The notes below the pieces were generated by a model. It saw only the letters and a list, made by a program, of their open reading frames with translations. It had not been told where the DNA came from and did not search any database. From Triatoma infestans (lineage: Eukaryota > Arthropoda > Insecta > Hemiptera > Reduviidae), in the NCBI GenBank assembly GCA_011037195.1, contig JAAEAF010000221.1:62001-126000 (forward strand): a DNA stretch of 64,000 nt, read 5' to 3'. A program made the translations under genes and the position numbers. Positions 11,201 through 23,200 of the stretch are shown here, piece by piece; position 1 is the stretch's first letter; every line of letters begins with the position of its first letter.

Positions 11201-14200
11201 CACAGTCACATGGACCACAGTTCGGTCGTCCCCACCAAGAAGAAGGGCACGTTCTTCTCTTAGTTATTTCACAATAATCGCCTAGTAAAAGTAAAATATA
11301 TACAATATCGAAACAAAAACAATAAAAAAAATTCTAAAACTTTCCTAGAAAAAGGTGCTTTATATATAAAAATGTAGCTTGTAACAAACCTGAGTAAAGA
11401 GTTTCGTTGCAAGCACATGAATAGCCGAGCGGCGAATCCCTATCCATGAGACATCGTCCTTCATTTTCACATGGATTCAAATTACATACACTGGAGCAAT
11501 CCTCTCCTACATAACCTGGCCAAAAAGTAATTATACAAAAACAATCTATTATCAGGCAGGCCACATGGCTGCAGGAAGCAGGTACAAAAAAAAATTCAAC
11601 TGCGATTTAGGGTAGGGATATATTATATATTCGTGGCATTTTATTATATGTACACAGTAAACAGACAAATTTCTTTGAAATATTATGTTTTTGGTTTTTG
11701 AGTTCCACTTTTCAGTGGGTTTCCTTGCCTAAATATCGTGAATAGCCTTTCGCCATGCTTCCCTATTCTTTGTTAAATTTTCCTGGAGGCCATGACCCTA
11801 ATAGAAGGCCTCTATTCCATCTTACAAGTCCTACGAGGTTTACCTCCGCCCCTTTCTTTCCTCAATTTGCCAATTGTAGCCGCCTTTTTGTAACCTTCTC
11901 TGGGACATTCTTTTTATTGGCCGAAACATGTCTTTTTTTCTATTTCCTGTAACATATTTGTTTTTTACTTCCACCACTTCCCTAAAATTTGGGAGTGCTT
12001 TATTCTTTCTATCTGTGAGTTCTTGCTGCCCGTCTCCAGAAGTCCATTTCTGTTGCTAGCAGGTTTTTTTGTAGAATTTCTTTATGGTCCATGTCTCTGG
12101 CCGTTAAGTCATTATGCTGAGCACAATCTCTTTCAAAATATTCTGTTTTGTTTTCGGCAGGATGTTCCTGCACCACAAGACAGAGTTTAGCATAGAGATT
12201 GACTTTTTTGTTTCGTATTTCTTTTCTTAATTTCGTAGTCACTGCACCTATTTATGGCTACTAAGGAGCCGAGATATTTAAAATACTGAACAATTTTCAA
12301 CTAATTTCCTCTCTATCGAAAGTCAGATATTCTGTCTACACCCTATTGCTCATAATTCTCTTTTAACTTTCTAAGCATATAACTAAAGTTCTCTATATCT
12401 ATCATTTAGTTCCTTTAATTAATACAGGAAGGATACTTATACCGAAATGAAATGATTGTTTAGTGAGTAGCGTGATGTCAATAAATAAAATGCCATTTAC
12501 CAAAATTTACTATCCAATCCTTGATAATAAAATAGAAATATCTCCCGATTAGTTAAAAATAGTCAATATACTTGCCGAATTAGACATAATTCTGAAAATA
12601 AGTAGAACTAAACAATAAGACAAGAAATCTCAGCTTCCACACGAAAAATTCAATTTTCACTAAAAAAGAGTTTCAAACAAAAGTTACAGGTCTTCAATAA
12701 GACTATATTCAATTGTTCACAAAGTTTAAGGTAACCCGGCTAGATAGCGATAAAAGCACAAACTATTTTAAAAAACAGTTCAGGAAAATCGCACTTCTGG
12801 TAAACGAATTTTTCCAAAGCCGGAATTTTAGGAACGTCTTATCTGTCATTAACATTAAACAGATGAAAGAACCACATACTCGTAATATACTGAAATAAAC
12901 TATAGAAGTGGACTCTTGTTTCTCCCCAGAACTCTCTAAAATAAATTTTTCCTGAGAAAAATCATTCAAATAAAAGTGAAAATAAAAGAATAAATTAAAA
13001 AACCGGAAATTTAATATTCACTTTACATAATTACGAAGAAAAAAATTTTCTGTACATCTTACAATGATGGTAGGTAGACAGAGTGGCTATAATAACCAAA
13101 TCCATGGCGTCCTCCACGGTCTAAGTAGCTTCCTTGGATGTGCCAGTATTTTCATATTTCGAATGTAGTCATATGTAGAGGTAAAAATATAGTTTGAGCT
13201 GGAGGGTGTGTGTGGTTTTTTTTTTTTTTTTTTTGACCTCAACATCTGAGGTCATTTGCGCCCGGAGCCTACTCAGTGCACTGCCGGCCTCCGGACAGTG
13301 TTCTCCCGTTACAGACAACACTGTCCATCACCGGACAGTAAGCTGTAGGGGCTCCTAGGAAGAGAAAATCTAAGAGTAGCACGGCTGGATTCGAACCCGT
13401 GATCTCCGCGTTGCTAGTCCAGCGCGCTACCACAGAGCTAATCCCATCCCTTCTGGAGGGTGTCATCTATGGATATGTAGTTAACAGTGTTGGAAGGTCA
13501 AGATCATTGAGAAAATGGATAGCCTACTTCCCAGTTACGGGGACATCTTAACCATTCAATGCACTCATTTAGTCTGTTTTCATGATCGAATTGTGATAAA
13601 ATAATATAAATATAAGTTGTAAAAAAACAATTTACCAGTATTACAAGCGCATTCAGAGGAAAGCCAATTGAGTCTACAATGTCTATTAGGAGGACAAGAA
13701 CTTGGGCAAGATGCATCACTCTGACAGCCTTCTGTCACACCCACAGAAGTTGTCGGACTCTGCACTAACTGTAATCCTTGTCCGGATCCCAATCTGATAT
13801 CCTGGGGATATATATAAATTACCACCATATTTTGCACTATTGTTGATGATTAGTTTGTTATAGTAAATGACAACTATTGTTTACCTTAATACACCCCCTA
13901 AATGGCATTAATCTTGAGTTAGCAGCTGGTGAAGTTCCAACAGACAGTCTACCAATAAACTGCTTTTGTGGATTAGTTGTTAATGAAATTGGTGAAGAAC
14001 TTCTGGTGCCGTCCAGGGAGAGAATAACAGTGCCACCGGCTGATATTATGGCCACCACTCTGTGCCAATCTCCGTCAGAGACTTTCCACGAAGTTAGACA
14101 TACTTCATCACTGTCCACAGTGTACCGCAAATAGCCATCGTGCAACTGAAATGATCAAAGATTAAATTTAATTTGATTTACTACAACGATAACAGAAGGG

Positions 14201-17200
14201 TATGAAATAATGCAGTTCACTGAACTAACGGTATATTATGAACCTCCACAATTTTGTCTGTTTCAATACCTCCCACTGTCACCTGTAATTGTGATACCTT
14301 ACTTTCAAGCACTTTCTTTTCAAAAAACGAGCTCTTCTACTCGGGCAATCAGAGAATCTACCTTCGTTTGGAAAGCATTTGTATTGTTCTCTTTTATAGA
14401 AAAGTGACTGGTATCTAGTGACTTCAAAATATCTGAATGTGTACCTTCTGAATCTCAATAAAATTATTGAGAGCTGAGGTATTACTTGGAATCGCTTTTA
14501 ATAATTACTTTAACGTAGAAATACCAATAGTAGAAGGCACTGAAGAGGGAAATGGAGACTGGCGTAGAATCTGTGCGAGCAACTCGCATATCTTTACTGC
14601 AGATAGCACATAGCCACGTCTTATTCAAGTCTTTTAACATGACCCAATCATCAGATATAAGGTCAACACAATCCAAATGAAATATATTAATTTGCATTTG
14701 GCACACTGTGCATGTGAAACATTTGCAGCATGCGTAACTACAATGTTACATTCACTACACTTGGCAATAATTTTATTTAAAAAAGAATATTTTATATAAA
14801 AGAATAGTTTATAGTACCAGAACACTAATAAGTCTCCACTACAGCACACCCAAGTGACCAAAGTTCAAAAAGAATTCAAACAAGCTAGAATACAAACCTT
14901 ACTATTTATTTATAAAATTAACTTAATTAATTTTAATAAATTGCTGCAACCTTGACGCTAGTTTACTCAAATAAACTGCACTAATTATGGGCAATATTTG
15001 AATGTAAATAACACTAACAAAAAAAAAAAAGTCAAAAAACAGTAGATACTATAAGAAAAATTAAGTTCAATATGGACACGAAGTGAACACGTCTGAATCA
15101 GATCAGAGAGAATGAGAGAGATAGATCGATAGATAGAGAGGGAGAGAGAGAGAGCTAGATCGATAGATAGCTGGATAGATAGAGAGACCACTCGCTAAAA
15201 TAATATTAATATTACTTTTTAGGTTTCCGCGGCCATTTTCATGATAAACCCTTGAGTTTCCGAGTGAGACCGCGTGAGTGGTTTGTTAAAAACTGACGTT
15301 CCGCCCATGTTGCAATGAGCCTCTTCAGGGTCTTTACATGTTGAAAGCCAGTAAGGCAATAAAGGTTGCCTTATTGGCTTATCGACCCTAAAGAGGGTCA
15401 TTGCAACATGGGCGAAACGTCGGTTTTTAGCGAACTACTGACCGGGAAATTCATGTGTTTTTCACTATTAATATTGTTACAAAAAGATAAGTTATACATG
15501 GAAGATTCTTCTTGACAGTTTCTTAGTATGATGGGTGACGATAGTGAGATTCGTCTGAAGTTACAGGCCGCATTATCTAGGAATGCACACCTGCTCTGAT
15601 AAAGATTACCATATCTATATATATGAGTATTAAAATCAATGCAGAGAGAGAATTAGTACAGTTACATACTAGATACAAAATAGACAAAATCGAAGAACCC
15701 GTTCTGAAAGAACTAACTAAACAGCTAGACGCCCAACTAGTCAGGGTATTCCTATACGGAGTACACCCTACATTAGGTGCACACTTACAGTCCCTACAAT
15801 GTCAAGACTTAGATTACATACGTACTAAACTGATTAATGACTGCGGAATAGTAATGAACCAACTAACACTATCGAATACACCTGACAATATTATAAACCA
15901 CACCCCATCAAACAGTAAAACCTACAAAACATCTAATACAAACTCCCCGAGATTCTATACACCTCGTTATCAAATGCCCCAATTTCAAAATTTTCAATTC
16001 CCAGAAAATAATTTCTTCCAGCCCAGACCTCAATTCCAAAACTTCCAACCACCCAGAAATAATTTTTCACAACCTAGATTTAATTCTCCTCAACAACCAA
16101 TAAACACTAAACCACATGTGGAACTCACAAAACACTGTATCCATGAGAACACTTAACAGACCTTTGGACAGTAGACACATGATCTCCCCTTACGAATTAA
16201 CAATCACTGAAACAACTAACAATAATGAAATAACAGAACTAAAAGAACAGGTAAAAACCTTAACGGAGACTGTTACAAAACTAACAAACCATTTTTTAGA
16301 GCTCAACCCAATACCTCCCAAACCGCCCAACCAAAGTACGTATTCGAGTTAAAGACAATCTCCAAATTTCTCCCCTATTTTCTAGACAACAATAGCTATA
16401 AATGGTTAATAGATACAGAGTCTCAAAAGAACTACATCGATCCAGCAATAGTACCCCCAAGAACAAAAAAATACCAAGAAACATTTATAGTCAAAACACC
16501 AGCGGGAGAGGAAACAGGCAATGAGTACATACTAATGAACATAAACGACATATTTCCTAAATCTGAGCCCATTAAACTTTACTTATTTAAATTTTCCCCT
16601 AGGTATGAAATACTATTAGGACACGAAACACTAGGACAATTAAACGCTAATGTAAATTTTAAGAGTAATCAATTAGAATATAAACACGGGAATAAACAGT
16701 TACTTTTCACTACGGACGAATCCATAAAATTAAAGAAAGGACTCAATGTAGTCAAAATCCCTATAAAAAGTTTTGATTGTCCAGAAGGACTTATTAATGA
16801 CTATGAGAAAAACCCAAATGTAATCCTCGAAAAAGGTTTAGTTAAAAATAATAATGGTAAGGCCAATTGTCTTATATATTCCCATGAGGTCACGACCATA
16901 TGTCCTGAACCCATGGAAATAGAAGAAATAGTATCAACTTACAACTCAAACCCCGCGACCAATTGCCCCATGGACTTAGAAATAGTAAAACATACAGTAC
17001 CGAATCTCATAAGAACAGAGCACATGAATACTGAAGAAAAAACAAAATAATAGAACTAATGAGTGAATTTCCTGAAATAATAAAATGCGAGAAAGATAAA
17101 TTAAGCAGCACGAATTTGCTAAAACATAAAATAATAACTAAGGATGAAAATCCCGTGTACACAAAGAATTATCGGTATCCCCAAATTTTTAAAAAAGACA

Positions 17201-20200
17201 TACAAATCGAAATAGATAAGTTACGTGAAAATAAAATTATAAAACCAAGTAATTCACCTTACAATTCCCCAATCTGGGTAGTACCCAAAAAATCGGACGC
17301 TTCAAAGGTGCGTATGGTAATAGATTACCGTAAATTAAATGAAAAAACAATTGAAGACAGATTTCCATTACCAAACATCGAGAACTTGCTCGGAAAAATT
17401 GGACGGGCAACATACTTCTCGACAATCGACCTAGCTTCGGGGTTCCATCAGATCGAAATGGACCCGGACTCCATTCCCAAGACGGCCTTTTCGACTGAAG
17501 ACGGGCACTACGAATTTACTCGCATGTCTTTCGGACTAAAGAACGTCCACCGACATTCCAACGTGCTATGAATCTTATTTTCTCTAAAATACCTAACGTA
17601 CTAATTTACATGGACGATATAATAATCTTTTGCGACAACCTAACTGAGCACTACTTAAAGCATTTAAGAACTGTATTTCACAAACTTAGAACTCACAAGT
17701 TAAATATTCAATTAGACAAGACCGAATTCTTCAGAAGGGAACTGTTATACCTAGGACATATAATATCAGACAAAGGGATACAACCCAACCCTACTAAATC
17801 AGAAGCCATAGCCAAATTTCCTATCCCGAAAACAAAAAAACAGATTAAACAGTTCCTCGGACTTACTGGTTACTATAGGAAACTGATTAGTGACTACGCA
17901 AAAATAGCAAAACCGCTAGCCTTACGAGCTGACAAAGACATAATCATTACAGAAGATTACAAACAAGCTTTTGAGACATTAAAATCACTATTACAAAACA
18001 GCCCAATATTGCAATTACCCAACTTCGACAAACCTTTCATCCTTACGACAGACCCCTCTAATTACGCCCTAGGCGCTGTACTCTCTCAAAGCATAGGCGG
18101 AAAAGACTTACCAATCTCATTTGCCTCACGAACTCTAAACCGACAGGAAGAAAACTATTCAACAATCGAAAAGGAACTTCTCGCAATCGTTTGGGCCTGC
18201 AAATATTTCAAACCTTACACTTACATATATGGACGAAAATTTACTATACAAACGGACCAGCGACCACTACAATGGTTACATAATTTGAAAGAACCCAACT
18301 CGAGACTAATACGCTGAAAATTGCAATTAGCAGACTTCGACTTTGAAATTAAATACGTACCCGGAAAAACTAACGTAGTAGCCGACACACTATCCAGACC
18401 TCCCCAAGAAATCAATGCCATAGACAATATCGACAATACTAGTGAAGTCGACCCCCAGACAGTACTAGAGGGATTCATCAGAGAATATCCACAAGCACGA
18501 GAATATGACAGTGACGATTCGATTTCATTACTTGCAGAACCCGTCGCTGCCGGCACACCTGAAGACGAAAACAGTAGCATAGCGACACTACATTCTCAAC
18601 ACAGCTCCACAAATCAAATAACTTTAATGGATAAAAACAAAGCACTAAATGTAGAACAAAATCAGATAATTATAGAAAGAGGTAATCCAGAAGTCAGGCA
18701 ACTTAAAGTTTTTAATAAAAACCGCCTAAAACTCGTAATAAGCAACATTGATAACGGTGAACAAATAAAAACCTTTATATTAGAATATCTAAAACGACTT
18801 ACGGGGTTTACTGTCAGAACTCACAAACAATGCAAAATGAGTATGACAGGATATTCCTGAGTTTCCAAAATATTATCACTACTAACTTTAGAACTATCAA
18901 AATTAGACGCTATTTAAAATACTCTTAGACGTAGAGGACAACACAGAACAGAAGGAGACTATTGCCAACTATCATTGCGGAAAAACCTATCACCGAGGCA
19001 CTTCGGAGTCTTACGAACACATTCGGCGCAGGTATTACTGGCCCGGTATGTTTAAAGATATATCCGACTTCATTAATCAATGCCCAACTTGTCTCAAAGT
19101 AAAATACGATCGGCAACCTATAAAATTAGTTTATAACAAAACTCCCACACCAGATAAACCATTCGAAAAACTAGCAATAGATGTCTTTAACTATAATGCA
19201 CAAAAATTCTTAACCATGATTGACTGTTTTAGCAAAAAATTAACAGTACATCCAATCAGAACACACAATCAAATAGAAATATAGGAAAAATTACGAAATT
19301 ACTTCACCCTATTCCCCATACCAAAACAGAAACAGATGGACAACGGTAAAGAATTTGATAACAACGGAGTAAAAAATCTATTAACACTCTACGATATAGA
19401 ACCCCATTATGTACCACCTTCACACTCTCAATCTCAAGGAATTATCGAACGAATACATTCAACTTTAATAGAATTATTAAATTCTATCCAATCACAAAAT
19501 AAAAATAATAATCTGAACACAAACATGCAATTAGCAATATTAGCATACAACAATAGCATAATAACCGGTTTGAAACTGACCCCCATGGAAATTACGTACG
19601 GAACCAATAACATAAACCCAGACAATATACAAACCATACTAACGGAAGAAAGAACTAAGCAATACCATAATGACCTAGAACTAGTACAAAAATTAATAAA
19701 GGAAAAACTGAACAAGGAAAAAGAAAAAAAGAACCCAAAAACTTAACACCACTCGGGAACAGGACATACAATTACCAAACACCATTTACATCAAATCCAC
19801 TACACATAGGAAACACCATCCCAAATACTTCCCAATATCCTATGATCCCAAAACCCGACTGGCCACTATTTCTAAAATCAAAAAATCATTCAAAATCCAC
19901 CCAAACAGAGCAAAAAGACCCAGAAAAGTAATTAATAACAACTCTGTTTCAGGGCAGAATGAGCAAAATAACAATAGCAAATACACTGATCCTTCTGGCT
20001 CAATAGTTGACATAGTGTCCACTCTTAATCAAAACGCACAGAATATTCGACTTAACCAAATCCCCAGGAGTGATACCCATCCAAACACAAACGTCCTTAG
20101 TGATAAATCAAACTTACTCATACATACATAACATCAACCTAAATAAAATCAATAACGAAATAATAAAAATCGAACAAAACCTAAGAAACATCGACCCAAA

Positions 20201-23200
20201 AAGAAGAGATCCATTTTTCATCAAAACTATAGATTCCTATATAGAATACGCAAGAAACAAAATAGACCACATCTACTTAAACAAATTGGGAAGACAAAAA
20301 CGAGGACTAGAAACGGATTAGGGACAACCATATCATGGATTACAGGGAATATGGACGCAGACGACAAAGCTAAATACGATCAAATAATACAGCAATTACA
20401 AAAAAACGAATACACTCTAGAACATAACGTGGAAACCAACTCTCGGTAAACACGGATCTCATTAGTAAATTTAACAAAGGCATTGACATAATTCAAAACA
20501 ACAATAATAAATTAAAAGATTATCTGACTATAATCTCTAATGAATCAAAAGCACTAGAGCTATCACAGCAATATAGTTTCCTCCTCAGCACACTGCAGTT
20601 ATTAATCAACAAAATCAGTGATATCGACGACAGCATAGCATTTTGTAAACTAGGTATTATACACTCCAGTGAAATTATAACCAAGAAATTGTAAAAATTA
20701 TAAATCAAACAAAGGTTCAGTTTATTAGCAATGATCCCGAAATATTATGGCAATTAGGATCTGTGAAATGTGCACTACATGACAATTATGTTTCTTACAT
20801 TTTAGAGATCCCTTTAAAATCACCCTCTAATGAAACCATATTTTTCCTATCTCATCAAGCAAAGGTAAAAAACAATTTTGTTACAATTTATGTATACCCG
20901 CACATGGTGCTCAGACAGTACCACGAGTTGTATTCAAGTGATAATTGTACCGTCATCAAATCCAATCGGTATTGTAGAAACATTCAACCAATAAAAAACA
21001 ATAAATGTGTTGAGAACTTAATAAAAAATGAAAGACATGAATGTGAAACAATAACTTTAAATGAACCAGAACCCTTTGTAAAGTATATACCAATTATTAA
21101 TAAATACTTGTTATACAAATATAAGGATTTGGCCATAAATATTAACAATATAACTAATGAAACAGTATATTCCAAACAATGCTACTTGTTACAATTAGAT
21201 CAAAATGAATTTATTTATAATGTGTCAAAACCCTATGTATATTGGGAGACAAATATTATTAATATAGAGAATACGCATGTAAATAATCCCACTAAATTTA
21301 ATGTGTCATTTGAAAAACTTCACCATTTACATGTTAAAATTAAGCCTTTAGAAATATTTAAGGATGTAACTAATAATAACATTCACATTATATCTTTGTA
21401 TTCAATCATAGGAGTATTAGTAATATTATATTGTCTTATTAAATATAAACTTCACAAAAAACCAAAAGTACTGGAACCTGGAACTAACACACCAGCCACC
21501 GAGAGGCCATCATACCCCTCGCTCAAAACCTCGCCGAGGACGGCTCCAACTTAGGGAGGGAGGAGTTACAGGCCGCATTATCTAGGAATGCACACCTGCA
21601 CTGATAAAGATTATCATATTTATATATATGAGTATTAAAATCAATGCAGAGAGAGAATTAGTACCAGTTACATTTAAACAGTTGTTGCTTTATGTCTATA
21701 GTTAATTGTTTATATTATTTTGAAAAATAAAGTTTTTTTTGGGAAGTTCGCGTTGACTATTCTATTATAAGTTGAGACCAAATTTTTTCAGACTTCAGCA
21801 GCAATGCCCATAATAATATAAAACTCCCATTCATTGAAATTATGCTGCGCGAAATTTTGAGAAGACTTCATCCCCCCCTTTCATTACAAATACATTTGAA
21901 AAAACAGTATAATAGCATGGAAAGTAGAAGTTCAGAATGTAGCTAAGTAATTCATTGTCTTTATGGGGTCATATAAGCTTTCAATTGCAAATTAAAATAA
22001 ATTTTAATTGGTACACACTTACTGTAAAGGTTGCAGTTGAATTTTGTCCAATTGCAATGCCCATGATGAAGGCATCATCTTGCAGTGTCCTGATAGAGAA
22101 ATGTGTTTCCCATGGAAGTTGTATAGGTCTTAATAATGGATTGAAAACCAGTTCTCCTTCACCAGAAAAACTCCACGCAGAAGGCACACCTTGAATAAAA
22201 GAAAAAAGAATGTAAAATTGGTCCCTGAAACTTAATTCTGTTTAGCTTCAGAGCTAAAATTTTCAGATAAGCTGACAGAATAATGACTTACTTTCAGAGC
22301 AATCTGCACCTGACCATCCATCAGTACATTGACAAATAAATGTTCCCCAGGAATCTTTACAAACGCCACCATTTTTACAAGGAGATGATGAACAGTATGA
22401 ATCTCTTTCTACGCAGCCTACTTTCGAGCCGTTATTACCAACAAATCTAAAAAAAATTTACAGGATTCATCAACCATTTTTATAAAATGATTAGTTTTGT
22501 TATTATAACTGCAAAATATGCATATTCTTTTCGAGATTTACTTGTTCAAATCGACCAGCTTGTAATCAATATAGAGATCTGCAATACAACCAGTGAACGT
22601 GGAGTGCTCTAAATGTGGATGGAATACACCTGGCGGAAGACCTCCCACTTGCAGAGGGCCAGTCAGATCAAGAAATCTATGACAGCTCTCCGTTACCAGT
22701 GCACATCTATGACAAATTGTTTTTTTTTTTTGTTTTAGAAAAAATTAATTTCATTTATTAATTTAAATATAAAAAAATATAGTTAATTGTGAAAATCGAA
22801 AGAGTTCTTTAGACTCTAGAAAATGGAAAATCCACGTAGTAACTAAAACGGTTGTTTAGGCAATAGGGAAGAGCCGCTGTTATATTCAAGGCAACGATGC
22901 TGCGGCGGCCAGGGTCGCTCAAGAGGTTGCGACCAGCCAGACTCTCATCCCTCCCAGTGAAAACAAAATTAAGGGAGAAAATAAATGAAAAAAAAAAAGC
23001 AAATTTGAAGGAAAGAGTAAGACTTAAGATGGATATACTCACCACTATGGAGGGCTAAATCCCATACATGGATTAACGCGGTGAGACATTTTTACAGGCT
23101 AGGAAGAAATATGCCCACACAGGCACACAGAATGTTAGGCTGGTGTAGTCCGTTTCTCAACAGAAGTAGCCCACAAGGAGCAAATTAAACATCTTACTAT

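Larger units (their letters stand above)
11516..13635. other. stan intron 30: LINE relic, family A fragment, SINE
   Basis: Contains a minus-strand LINE relic (about 11755-12242), a family A fragment at about 12640-12990 (cacttctggtaaac near 12790), and a minus-strand SINE (13216-13450). Nothing else is recognisable. Confidence 0.6.
15559..21770 (+). mobile_element. Env-bearing Ty3/gypsy (errantivirus-like) LTR element, defective
   Basis: A direct repeat begins agttacaggccgcatta at both 15559 and 21564. The downstream copy follows a purine-rich tract. Between them lie gag, protease, reverse transcriptase, RNase H, integrase and env segments in the order expected of insect errantiviruses. The primer-binding site, the end of the 5' LTR and the start of gag are missing. 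Several frame breaks and in-frame stops (near 16.1, 17.54, 18.316, 18.9, 19.28 and 20.32 kb) show it cannot encode its proteins. The 3' end is uncertain because the 5' LTR is truncated; I place it near 21770 after the AATAAA at 21726-21731. It lies antisense in stan intron 28. Confidence 0.88.
14146..22022. other. stan intron 28 (7.9 kb) holding a gypsy-type element
   Basis: Contains a LINE ORF1 relic (14210-14800), GATA/GAGA simple repeats (15104-15188), fold-back family C (15270-15435) and the env-bearing gypsy element. The element runs antisense to stan. Confidence 0.85.

Noticed and set aside
15514..15600. Short frame MGDDSEIRLKLQAALSRN reading into the 5' LTR
   Set aside because: Attractive as a gag start, but it crosses the LTR boundary defined by the 3' polypurine tract and stops soon after, so most likely chance.
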